Shown one piece after another: positions 31,246 to 39,866 of a DNA stretch of 64,000 nucleotides. A model generated the notes under the pieces. That model saw nothing but the letters and a program-made list of their open reading frames with translations. It was not told the DNA's origin and searched no databases. This DNA comes from Methylibium sp. NZG. GTDB taxonomy: Bacteria > Pseudomonadota > Gammaproteobacteria > Burkholderiales > Burkholderiaceae_C. The stretch spans positions 1 to 64,000 of the forward strand of contig LGRD01000005.1 in assembly GCA_001263235.1 (NCBI GenBank), written 5' to 3'. How positions within the stretch are numbered: position 1 is the stretch's first letter; each line of letters begins with the position of its first letter. The translations under genes and the position numbers were made by a program.

Positions 31246-31988
31246 ATCGCCTCAAGGACTCTGCCGAACTGGTGAAAGTTGAAGACGGTGGACTCGACGA
31301 TGGCCTCTTTGGCCGCCTCATCCTGGAGTGTGTTCAGGATCAGGCGCAGGTCGGCCATGTGTTCGGCGTCCAGCGTAGCGTGCGAGCTGATGAATGAAAT
31401 CCCACGATCGCCCTGCAGCAACAGCGAATCGGTGATGGCCGCCGTCATCGGGCCGCCGTAGACCGAGGCGATCACCTCCAGCGCGTACAGCATGCCCAGC
31501 ACCGAACAGGGGTGCAGCCGGTCGGCGGACCAATAGTTGTAGCCATTGAGCGCCAGCATGTGCGCGGTGGGCTTGTAGGCCAGCGCCTCCTCGGCCGTCA
31601 CACCCATGGCCTCCAGGTCGTTGACGACCCACTCTTCGTGCCCCTTCTCCTCGTTCATGTGGTCGTACAGAAAGTAGCGCACCTGCTTTTGCGCGTCGCC
31701 CACCCGGCTGGCCGCCGCCGCGCACACCGGGTTGAAGTGCCACACCACGTGGTAGAGCTCCAAAAGGAGCTTGCGGTAGCGCTCTAGCGGCAGGCCGTTG
31801 GCGACGATGTCGAGAACCTTGCTGTTGGATTCGAAGGCGCGGCGCGCTTCGTCGGTGCGGGAGACGAGGTCGGCGAAAAAAGGGAGCATCAAACGGGCCT
31901 GGTGGAAGTTCACGCTGCAGCGCAGCAATAGGAAATTGTGGTCTCGGCCTTCATGCCCCTCTGGCTTGCAAATGGTGAAGTAATTCAC
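31242..31988 (-). CDS. Haem-oxygenase-like diiron protein (iron-containing redox enzyme family)
   Basis: A 248-residue all-helical protein of the TenA/PqqC/haem-oxygenase fold. A full candidate diiron ligand set is visible: E114 and H117 (EEKGH), E171 (LYALEVIAS), and H203, D207, H210 (HATLDAEH). This E-x2-H / E / H-x3-D-x2-H pattern is that of haem-oxygenase-like diiron oxidases such as UndA, which act on fatty acids or amino acids. The start is GTG at 31988. The stop overlaps the rpfF-like ATG, so the two are almost certainly made together. A role in altering the fatty-acid signal or its precursor is inferred from this coupling. Confidence 0.8.
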   Translation of the reverse strand: MNYFTICKPEGHEGRDHNFLLLRCSVNFHQARLMLPFFADLVSRTDEARRAFESNSKVLDIVANGLPLERYRKLLLELYHVVWHFNPVCAAAASRVGDAQKQVRYFLYDHMNEEKGHEEWVVNDLEAMGVTAEEALAYKPTAHMLALNGYNYWSADRLHPCSVLGMLYALEVIASVYGGPMTAAITDSLLLQGDRGISFISSHATLDAEHMADLRLILNTLQDEAAKEAIVESTVFNFHQFGRVLEAI

Positions 31989-32012
31989 GAAAAGTCGTAT
32001 TGCGTGCGGCAG

Positions 32013-32031
32013 ACCCCCTGAATCGGGGGGT
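32013..32031 (-). promoter_or_regulatory. G/C hairpin in the leader of the diiron-rpfF operon
   Basis: ACCCCC (32013-32018) and GGGGGT (32026-32031) pair across a 7-base loop, 24 bp upstream of the GTG start of the diiron gene. The 196-bp spacer towards argJ holds nothing else that I recognise except a TACAAT box on the argJ side. Confidence 0.4.
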
Positions 32032-32109
32032 GGACAAATAGGTATCCGGAGTCGGCGAATTTGATCGGGGTCGGTGCCGCCAACGTGTCGAGGCGCCGGC
32101 CTGCACTCC

Positions 32110-32115
32110 TACAAT
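32110..32115 (+). promoter_or_regulatory. Possible -10 box of argJ
   Basis: TACAAT lies 69 bp upstream of the argJ ATG. The same hexamer precedes argB (3619-3624). No convincing -35 partner is visible in either place. Confidence 0.3.
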
Positions 32116-32184
32116 CTGGCGCCTTCGGCCCCGCCATCTCGCTGGCTGGCGCCCCGAACATCCCGCCACCCGAAGTGAGTCGCC

Positions 32185-33429
32185 ATGCCCGTCAACCTCC
32201 GCGCCCCGCAGCCCGCTGACCTGCACCCTGTCCAAGGCGTCAGGCTCGGTATCGCGATGGCCGGTGTGCGCAAGGCCAACCGGCGCGATCTGACCGTCGT
32301 GACGTTGGCGGAGGGCTCGTCGGTGGCGGGCGTGTTCACCCGCAACCGCTTTTGCGCTGCGCCCGTGCAACTCTGCCGCAACCACCTCGCAGCGCACGGT
32401 GGTGCGGCGCGGGCAATCCTCGTCAACACCGGCAACGCCAACGCTGGCACGGGTGAAGACGGCTTGCGCCGAGCGTTGTCCACGTGCAGTGCGCTGGCGG
32501 GTCACTTGAACCTGAAGCCCGAGCAGGTGCTGCCGTTCTCGACCGGCGTGATCATGGAGACGCTGCCCAACGACCGCATCGAAGCCGGCCTGCCCGCCGC
32601 GCTGGACGACCTGCACGAGAACCACTGGGGCACGGCGGCCGAGGCGATCATGACGACCGACACGATCGCCAAAGCCGCGTCGCGCCAGGTGCAGATCGGC
32701 GGCCGCACCGTCACCGTCACCGGCATCGCCAAGGGCGCCGGCATGATCCGGCCGAACATGGCGACGATGCTCGGCTTCGTCGCCACCGACGCCGTCTTCG
32801 CCCCGCACCTGGCGCAAGCCCTGGTACAAGACTTGGTGCGAGAGGCCGCCGACCTGTCCTTCAACCGCATCACGATCGACGGCGACACCTCGACGAACGA
32901 TTCGTTCCTGCTCATCGCCACGCACCAGGCCGGCCACGCGCCAATCACGCAACTTGACTCTGGCGACGGCGCGGTCCTGCGGCAGGCCGTCATCGACGTG
33001 GCACAGCAGCTCGCGCAGGCGATCGTGCGCGACGGCGAGGGCGCCACCAAGTTCATCACCGTGCGGGTGGACGGCGGCAAGACGATCGACGAGTGCCGCC
33101 AAGTGGCCTACGCCATCGCCCATTCGCCGCTGGTCAAGACGGCTTTCTTTGCGAGCGACCCGAACCTCGGCCGCATACTGGCGGCGGTCGGCTACGCCGG
33201 CATCGCCGATCTGGACCAGACGCTGATCGAGCTGTTCCTAGACGACGTTCACGTCGTTACCCGCGGCGGCCGCCACCCCGCTTACCAAGAGGCCGACGGC
33301 CAGCGCGTGATGAAGCGCAGCGAGATCACGGTGCGCGTCGACCTGCACCGCGGTGCTGCCAGCTCGACCGTGTGGACCTGCGACCTGAGCTACGACTACG
33401 TCAAGATCAACGCCGACTACCGCAGTTGA
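32185..33429 (+). CDS. argJ: Bifunctional ornithine acetyltransferase / N-acetylglutamate synthase
   Basis: Recycles the acetyl group in arginine synthesis: transfers it from N-acetylornithine to glutamate and, in bifunctional forms, also uses acetyl-CoA. The 414-residue precursor cleaves itself at an Ala-Thr bond, seen here in [16 protein letters not shown], where Thr becomes the catalytic nucleophile. Other signatures: [39 protein letters not shown] and a C-terminus ending NADYRS. It is divergent from the diiron-rpfF operon. In related genomes it commonly follows secA, so that operon and the kinase look inserted between them. Confidence 0.96.
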   Translation: MPVNLRAPQPADLHPVQGVRLGIAMAGVRKANRRDLTVVTLAEGSSVAGVFTRNRFCAAPVQLCRNHLAAHGGAARAILVNTGNANAGTGEDGLRRALSTCSALAGHLNLKPEQVLPFSTGVIMETLPNDRIEAGLPAALDDLHENHWGTAAEAIMTTDTIAKAASRQVQIGGRTVTVTGIAKGAGMIRPNMATMLGFVATDAVFAPHLAQALVQDLVREAADLSFNRITIDGDTSTNDSFLLIATHQAGHAPITQLDSGDGAVLRQAVIDVAQQLAQAIVRDGEGATKFITVRVDGGKTIDECRQVAYAIAHSPLVKTAFFASDPNLGRILAAVGYAGIADLDQTLIELFLDDVHVVTRGGRHPAYQEADGQRVMKRSEITVRVDLHRGAASSTVWTCDLSYDYVKINADYRS

Positions 33430-33489
33430 ACCGGCGATCAGTCGGTGCGCTGCAATGAGCTGGCGACGGCGACTCGGGATGACGCAGGC

Positions 33490-34071
33490 ATGACTCGGTC
33501 ACGCCCTTCAAGACTGCGTGCGGCCGCGGTTGCCGTGGTCGAGTACCTTGTCGGCTTCATCGCGCTGGCGTGGTTTGCCTACCTCGCGTTCGGGCGCGGC
33601 CCCTCCACCGACGAGTCGTTCGTCTTCGCCTTCAAGGCCAGCTCACTGCTCGCGGCCGTGGAGCTGGGTCTTCTGCTGGCGCGCAAGGCGCCAGCGAACC
33701 GGCTCATCATCGGGGCCAACCTGTGGCTCATCGCCGGTGGCGCGGCCGCCTTCCTTGAGCAATGGTGGTGGCTTCGGCTCTATCAGCAATTCGGCGAGGC
33801 CAGCCTGTTCCTGGGGATCCTGATCGTCGGGGTTGCCTTCACGTTGTCGTCCCCTGCGGGGTTCGTCGGCAAGGCCGGAGCCGACTCGGCCGTCAAGCGT
33901 GCATCGCTGGTGCTGTTGGCGGCCGTCGGTTGCGCACTGGTCCTCGCCGTGCTGTTTCGCGGCAACGTGAAGGTTGCCGCGGTCGTGCCGGTCATTGCGC
34001 TGTCGTGGCTCAATCGTCTGCTGCGCCTGCGGCTGCCAGAGGCGACCTCGGAAGTTGCTCGCGCCGAGTGA
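33490..34071 (+). CDS. Hypothetical membrane protein
   Basis: A 193-residue protein with five or six transmembrane stretches (VEYLVGFIALAWFAYLAF, SSLLAAVELGLLLA, LIIGANLWLIAGGAAAFLE, ASLFLGILIVGVAFTL, ASLVLLAAVGCALVLAVL, VAAVVPVIALSWLNRLL). I do not recognise the family. I prefer the ATG at 33490, which gives a basic N-terminus before the first helix; an in-frame start at 33445 is open. It follows argJ on the same strand. Confidence 0.6.
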   Translation: MTRSRPSRLRAAAVAVVEYLVGFIALAWFAYLAFGRGPSTDESFVFAFKASSLLAAVELGLLLARKAPANRLIIGANLWLIAGGAAAFLEQWWWLRLYQQFGEASLFLGILIVGVAFTLSSPAGFVGKAGADSAVKRASLVLLAAVGCALVLAVLFRGNVKVAAVVPVIALSWLNRLLRLRLPEATSEVARAE

Positions 34072-34529
34072 CTTGCGTCAACACCGCGCTTCGCGCTGCT
34101 GGCCGGTGGGCCGCTCATCAAGCGAGTGGACGTGGCGCGACAAGATCGGGGCAAGTTCGCTTGCGTGGCCGGCGATGCCGCTGCTAGCATTTGACCGTGA
34201 CTCACTGAAGCCCACCCCATGAACGCCCACCCAGCCAGCCTCGAACACGCCGCTCACCGGCGTGCGCTGGTCCTGTGCGTTCCGCGACTGCCGCAGCTGT
34301 CGCGATCGGGGCGCTTGATTTCTGGCGCAGCGAACGCAGGGTTCGCGCCGGTCGCAACCGGTCTCGTTGGCCCTTAGCGGCCCTCTCGGCATCCGACTTC
34401 CACCCGAAGTTCCGCTGAGAGGTCAGCGGAAAGAGTTGCCAGTTTCATTCTCCCGCTGCACCCGAGTCGAACGACTCGCCCAGGGGCCCACGAGGCACCC
34501 GCAGAGAGAAGAAATGTGAGGTTGCCACC
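34072..34529 (+). other. 458-bp structured leader upstream of the MFS gene
   Basis: No conserved gene is visible. The region holds a possible -10 (TAGCAT, 34185-34190), a small open frame (34219-34377) and two inverted repeats: TTCCGCTGA/TCAGCGGAA (34410-34431, loop GAGG) and CGAGTCG-AA-CGACTCG (34463-34478). The arrangement of small frame then stems then exporter gene could be a cis-regulatory leader, but this is inference. Confidence 0.4.
34219..34377 (+). CDS. Small open frame in the MFS leader (52 residues), doubtful
   Basis: Starts with ATG at 34219, 29 bp after a TAGCAT box, and encodes a basic/hydrophobic 52-residue peptide beginning MNAHPASLEHAAHRRALVLC. There is no clear ribosome-binding site and no recognised domain. 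It could be a leader peptide for the exporter downstream, or chance. Confidence 0.2.
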   Translation: MNAHPASLEHAAHRRALVLCVPRLPQLSRSGRLISGAANAGFAPVATGLVGP

Positions 34530-35903
34530 ATGAAGCCGGGGCACTTTTCGCTCAAGAACCAATTCAGGAATCAACTCCGCCGCCACTGGCCCGCACGCCT
34601 TTCGTTGCCACCCGGCGACCTGCTGCGCGACGCCACCTACCGGCGCTTGTGGACGTCGATCCTCATCAGCTCGTTCGGCGGCCAGGTGACGATGCTGGCG
34701 CTGCCGCTCACCGCGGCCGTGCTGCTGAACGCCAGCCCGACGCAGATGGGCTTGCTCACGGCGATGGAGATCCTGCCGTTCGTGCTGTTCTCGCTGCCCT
34801 CGGGCGTGTGGCTCGACCGAGTTCGCAAGCTGCCGGTCTACGTGTTCGGTGAATCGGCGCTGGCGGTCGTGGTGGCCAGCGTGCCGTTCGCGTGGTGGAT
34901 GGGCTGGTTGTCGATGACGTGGATGTACGTGGCTGGCTTCGTCATCGGCGCGGTCTACACGACGGCCGGCACGGCGGCGCAGATCGTGCTGACGCAGGTG
35001 GTGGCGCGTGATCGCCTGGTCGAGGCGCACGCGAAGAACGCGCTTGCCAGTTCTGGCGCCGAAGTCGCCGGGCCCGGCGTGGCCGGCGCGTTGATCAAGC
35101 TGGTCGGCGCGCCACTGGCCTTGCTGGTGGATGCGGTGCTGCTGATCGCCTCGGCGGCGATCTTGCGCGGCATCGTCATCAACGAAGAGCGCAAGCCGCG
35201 GCCCGACGCGCGCTTTTGGCGCGACCTGCGCGCGGGCGTGCGCTTCGTCGCCGGCAACCGGCTGCTGGTGGCGTTGGCCATTGCGGTGGGTGGCTGGCAG
35301 ATGTGCCACCACGCGGCGATCGTGGTGCAGATTCTGTTTGCCACACGCACGCTGGGCTTGAGCGAGCAGGCGGTGGGCTTGAGCTACATGGGCATGGGCG
35401 TGGGCACGGTGCTGGCCAGCCTGTTCGGCAACCGCGTCAGCCGGCGCATCGGGCCTGGGCCGTGCCTGGTGCTCGGGTTTGCGATTTGCGGCGTGGGCTG
35501 GTTGCTGTTGTCGTTCGCGCCGGCCAACGCCTGGGGCGTGGCGGTGTTCGCGTTGATGCTGCTGCTGTTCGCGGCCGGGGCAGTGCTGGTGTTCATCAAC
35601 TTCCTGGCGCTGCGCCAGGCGGTCACGCCCGAGCCGCTGCTGGGCCGCATGACGAGCACGATGCGCTGGCTGATCCTGATCCCCGCGGGCCCCGGCGCGT
35701 TGCTCGGCGGCTGGCTGGGCGAGCACGTGGGCTTGCGCGCGTCGCTCGCGTTTGCGGGCTGCAGCGCCTTGTTGCTGGCGCTGCTGGCGTGGCGCGCGCC
35801 GGTGATCCGCAACGTGCGGGAGCTGCCGAAGCCCGAAAGCGCGGACGACTGGGTCGGCGCCGAGGCGGCGGTGCGCACGGCGCCGCTGCCGGACACGCCT
35901 TGA
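34530..35903 (+). CDS. MFS transporter (EntS/MFS_3-like)
   Basis: Inner-membrane carrier of 457 residues with about 12 helices. The start of the fold (YRRLWTSILISSFGGQVTML), the signature between helices 2 and 3 (PSGVWLDRVRKLPV), GTAAQIVLTQVVARDRLVEA and the mid-protein amphipathic loop (DARFWRDLRAGVRFVAGNRL) resemble the enterobactin-exporter-like MFS_3 group. The substrate is unknown; drug or siderophore efflux is typical. A long structured leader precedes it. Confidence 0.87.
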   Translation: MKPGHFSLKNQFRNQLRRHWPARLSLPPGDLLRDATYRRLWTSILISSFGGQVTMLALPLTAAVLLNASPTQMGLLTAMEILPFVLFSLPSGVWLDRVRKLPVYVFGESALAVVVASVPFAWWMGWLSMTWMYVAGFVIGAVYTTAGTAAQIVLTQVVARDRLVEAHAKNALASSGAEVAGPGVAGALIKLVGAPLALLVDAVLLIASAAILRGIVINEERKPRPDARFWRDLRAGVRFVAGNRLLVALAIAVGGWQMCHHAAIVVQILFATRTLGLSEQAVGLSYMGMGVGTVLASLFGNRVSRRIGPGPCLVLGFAICGVGWLLLSFAPANAWGVAVFALMLLLFAAGAVLVFINFLALRQAVTPEPLLGRMTSTMRWLILIPAGPGALLGGWLGEHVGLRASLAFAGCSALLLALLAWRAPVIRNVRELPKPESADDWVGAEAAVRTAPLPDTP

Positions 35904-35963
35904 ACCGACCGGACGCCGACCCACCGCGCAGCGGCGGCCCGCTGTGAACCCGAGGAGCCTCGC

Positions 35964-36557
35964 ATGGACAAGTTGTTGATCGACGTGCCCGAGCGCATCG
36001 AGACCGAGCGCTTCACGCTGCGCTGCCCGCGGCCGGGCGACGGCGCGGCGATCAACGCCGCCATCTGCGCGTCGATGGACGAGCTGCGCCCCTGGTTGCC
36101 CTGGGCGCAGGCCGCGCCGCTGCTCGACGAATCGGAAGCCTACTGCCGCCGCCATCACGCCCGCTTCCAACTGCGCGAGGACTTGTCGTTCTTCATCTTC
36201 GAGCGCGAACCCGATGGCGCAGAGGGCGTGCTGGTGGGCGCCTGCGGCCTGCACCGCATCGACTGGACGGTGCGCCGATTCGAGATCGGCTACTGGCGCC
36301 GCGCCGGCCTGCCCGGCCACGGCATCGCCACCGAAGCGGCGCGCGCGCTGAACCGCCTGGCCTTCGACCGGCTCGACGCGCAGCGTGTGGAGATCCGCAT
36401 GGACGATGCCAACCTGCCCAGCCGCAAGGTGGCCGAGCGCGCCGGCTTCACCTTCGAAGGCCTGCTGCGGCGAGATACGCTGACGACGGCCGGCGAGCCG
36501 CGCGACACGCGGGTGTATGCGCGGGTGCGTGGGGTGGAAGAGGCAGAGGTCGGGTGA
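35964..36557 (+). CDS. GNAT N-acetyltransferase, RimJ/RimL type
   Basis: A 197-residue acetyltransferase. Family features: an N-terminal IETERFTLRCPRPGDGAAIN, the GACGLHRIDW beta strand, acetyl-CoA loop residues in RRAGLPGHGIATEAARALNR, and the C-terminal NLPSRKVAERAGFTFEGLLR. Members modify ribosomal-protein N-termini or other amines; the substrate here is unknown. A GAGGAG site lies about 9 bp before the ATG. Confidence 0.87.
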   Translation: MDKLLIDVPERIETERFTLRCPRPGDGAAINAAICASMDELRPWLPWAQAAPLLDESEAYCRRHHARFQLREDLSFFIFEREPDGAEGVLVGACGLHRIDWTVRRFEIGYWRRAGLPGHGIATEAARALNRLAFDRLDAQRVEIRMDDANLPSRKVAERAGFTFEGLLRRDTLTTAGEPRDTRVYARVRGVEEAEVG

Positions 36558-36583
36558 GTGGGTGAGCGCCGAGCCGAGCCAGC

Positions 36584-37750
36584 TCACCGGGCCACGTCGA
36601 GTAACCCCGTGGCCGCCATGATGCTGGCGAGCGAGCTGTCTTCCAGTGCGTACACACCGCGCGTGGCGCGCCACACGAGGGCCTTGTCTTGCAAGGCGCC
36701 GAGCGCCTGCTGCACGTTCGACACATCGGCCCTGACCTGCGCGTTCGGCGCCACCGCGTCGAGCACGCGCTGGTAGCGCGCCATCGTTTCGGCCTCGAAC
36801 GGTGCGTAGTCGGCCTGCGCCGCTGCGAGCACGCGCAGCACGGCCGATTGCAGCGGCGTGAGGCTGTGCACCACGCGCAGCGCCTCGTTGTCGCTGGCGG
36901 CAATCTGCGCTTCGACCGCTTGGGCAAAACGCTGCGGCACATCGGCCGGCGCGAGTGCGAAGTCGAAGCGCAGCAGGTCGGCGGCGGCGCCGATCATCTC
37001 GGGCCGAAACGAGGTTCGCTTGAACAAATCGAACACGATGTCCGGGTCGAGCCGGGCGGGCAGGCCGACGTGGGCGCAGAACCAGTCCACATAGTTTTTG
37101 CCGAGCGGCTGGAAGGGCACCAGCGGCGCGCCGAAGAACGCCTGCTCGCGGCTGTTGCGCAGCATCGCCAGTTTGTCCTGGTTGGAGCCGGTGGCGACCA
37201 CGCGCAGGCCGTGGTGGCGGCTGCTGTTGAGCTCGTCGCGCGCGGCCTTCAGCGCGAACAACGCGTCGTTGCCCGACTCGCTGGTGATGGCCTGCTGCGC
37301 TTCGTCGATGATCAGCACGATGAGCTTGCCCGACTCGTCGGACAACGCCGCCAGCGCGGTGGACAGCGAGACATCCTGCCCCAGCCCGACGCGGTCGAGC
37401 GAGAACGACACACCGCCCACGGCCACCTTGTCCATGCCCGCCGCGCGCGCCAGACGGGCGATGGCGCCTTGGTGCCGAAGCAACTCGGCGCGCACGGCGT
37501 TGACGATCACCTGGCCGGGGTCGGCCTTGCGGTCTTCCCACAGGTCGGCGTAGACGACCAGCGCGCCGGCTTTTTCGAGCGCAGGACGCAGGTCTTCACG
37601 CAAGAAGGTGGACTTGCCGGTGCGCCGCGGGGCGGCCAGGAACAGGCCGGAACTCGACGCCGACGCGGGCGCCGTGGTGAGCAGCGCCTGGGTCAGCGCA
37701 TCCGCCAGATCGAGGCGGTGGAACACGGACGGGTCGGGTGATGTGGCCAT
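36584..37750 (-). CDS. AAA/STAND-like ATPase with C-terminal winged-helix-like region
   Basis: A 388-residue ATPase with Walker A APRRTGKST (40-48), Walker B KLIVLIIDEAQQ (about 140-151), a sensor-1-like VVATGSNQDKLA, then a C-terminal region after about 300 that reads like a winged helix (LTPLQSAVLRVLAAAQADYA, ADVSNVQQALGALQDKALVW). The type resembles standalone archaeal/bacterial ATPase-2-like proteins. GGAGGA precedes the ATG at 37750. Upstream, a perfect TATAAT sits inside a duplicated AT-rich operator, suggesting tight control. No toxin or other partner gene is visible. Confidence 0.75.
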   Translation of the reverse strand: MATSPDPSVFHRLDLADALTQALLTTAPASASSSGLFLAAPRRTGKSTFLREDLRPALEKAGALVVYADLWEDRKADPGQVIVNAVRAELLRHQGAIARLARAAGMDKVAVGGVSFSLDRVGLGQDVSLSTALAALSDESGKLIVLIIDEAQQAITSESGNDALFALKAARDELNSSRHHGLRVVATGSNQDKLAMLRNSREQAFFGAPLVPFQPLGKNYVDWFCAHVGLPARLDPDIVFDLFKRTSFRPEMIGAAADLLRFDFALAPADVPQRFAQAVEAQIAASDNEALRVVHSLTPLQSAVLRVLAAAQADYAPFEAETMARYQRVLDAVAPNAQVRADVSNVQQALGALQDKALVWRATRGVYALEDSSLASIMAATGLLDVAR

Positions 37751-37774
37751 GGGAGTCCTCCGTGGCGATGCCAG

Positions 37775-37811
37775 ACTACAGTCTATTATAGGAAACTATA
37801 GTCTTTTATAG
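37775..37811 (-). promoter_or_regulatory. AT-rich direct-repeat operator with TATAAT for the ATPase gene
   Basis: Two 17-bp copies, ACTACAGTCTATTATAG (37775-37791) and ACTATAGTCTTTTATAG (37795-37811), start 20 bp apart, about two helical turns. On the minus strand TATAAT (complement of 37785-37790) lies in the first copy, 34 bp from the ATG. The block is far richer in A/T than its surroundings. A regulator bound to the two copies would cover the promoter. Confidence 0.6.
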
Positions 37812-37856
37812 AGGCACCGCGCCGCCTGGACTCTCGTCAGGGTGGCGCGGGCGCGC

Positions 37857-38618
37857 TCAGGCGGTCGGGCCGAGCTTGTCCACCGCGTCGGTGATGATGC
37901 CGTCGATGCCGAGCGACAGCAGCCGCTGCGCCTCGGTTGCGTCGTTCACGGTGTAGACCAGCGCCCGCAGCCCGGCGCCGTGCAGGCGGCCGATCAGCGG
38001 CGCGTCCATCAGCCGGTGGTTCGTCACCACCGCCACGCAGCCCAGGCCTTGGGCGGCCTCGAACCAGCCGTCCCACAACGTGTCCAGCAGCAGCGCGCGC
38101 GGCAGCTCGGCGGCGCTGCCGCGCGCGCCCCGCAACGACTCTGGCCGGAACGAGCTGAGCAGCGGCGGCACCGCCTGCCCCGCCCACAGCCGCGCGGCCT
38201 CGCGCGCGACGACCTCGCCGGTGCGTTCTTCCTGCCCCGGCGTCGGCTTGATCTCGATGTTCAGCGCGAAGTCGTTGCGCAGACAGTACGCGGCGATGGC
38301 ATTCAAGCTGGGCAGCGGCTCGCCGGCATGGAGCGGGCTGTGCCACCCACCGGCATCGAGGCGAGACAGCTCGGCCCACGCCCGATCACCGGCCACGCCT
38401 CGCGCCGGCGTGGTGCGCTCCAGCGTGTCGTCGTGCAGCAAAAAGGGCACGCCGTCGGCGCTCAGCTTCACGTCGCATTCGAAGGCGCGGTAGCCGAAAC
38501 CCGCGCCGACGCGGAACGCCGCAAGCGTGTTCTCAGGCGCCAGCTTGCCGGCGCCGCGGTGGGCGATCCAGAGTGGGTAGGGCCAAGTTTTCATGCCGCC
38601 GTTCATATCGCCATCCAT
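37857..38618 (-). CDS. ugpQ: Glycerophosphodiester phosphodiesterase
   Basis: Hydrolyses glycerophosphodiesters to sn-glycerol-3-phosphate plus alcohol, in the cytoplasm. The 253 residues have the GDPD signatures: IAHRGAGKLAPENTLAAF (catalytic His and Arg), FECDVKLSADGVPFLLHDDTLERTT (acidic metal residues and second His) and NIEIKPT. It is the last gene of the ugp operon, 7 bp after ugpC. I chose the ATG at 38618 because GAAGG lies just upstream and it clears the ugpC stop; 38594 is a possible shorter start. Confidence 0.93.
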   Translation of the reverse strand: MDGDMNGGMKTWPYPLWIAHRGAGKLAPENTLAAFRVGAGFGYRAFECDVKLSADGVPFLLHDDTLERTTPARGVAGDRAWAELSRLDAGGWHSPLHAGEPLPSLNAIAAYCLRNDFALNIEIKPTPGQEERTGEVVAREAARLWAGQAVPPLLSSFRPESLRGARGSAAELPRALLLDTLWDGWFEAAQGLGCVAVVTNHRLMDAPLIGRLHGAGLRALVYTVNDATEAQRLLSLGIDGIITDAVDKLGPTA

Positions 38619-38625
38619 GTCGCCT

Positions 38626-39711
<1,086 letters not shown>

Positions 39712-39772
39712 GGTTCGAGTGAAGTGAACTGAGCGGACGAAGTCATGCGTCCATCAAGCGGACGCCGGGGAA

Positions 39773-39853
39773 CCGGCTTTGCCGGGCCGCTGGCGGCACC
39801 CCCTGGGGCCACAAGGGGCCCCTTCGTGGCCTATGGGGGAGCGCCGAAGGCGC
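39773..39853. repeat. String of three hairpins between ugpE and ugpC
   Basis: CCGGC-TTT-GCCGG (39773-39785), a long near-perfect stem from GGCCAC (39807) to GTGGCC (39831) built on AAGGGGCCCCTT with one extra C, and GCGCC-GAA-GGCGC (39841-39853). It lies within the ugp operon, so it may stabilise or partly terminate the message between the permease and ATPase genes. Confidence 0.6.
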
Positions 39854-39866
39854 TTCGGGGGGGACG

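Noticed and set aside
34374-37541. Open frame of 1,055 codons across the MFS and GNAT genes
   Set aside because: It covers three real genes in another frame and shows no domain.
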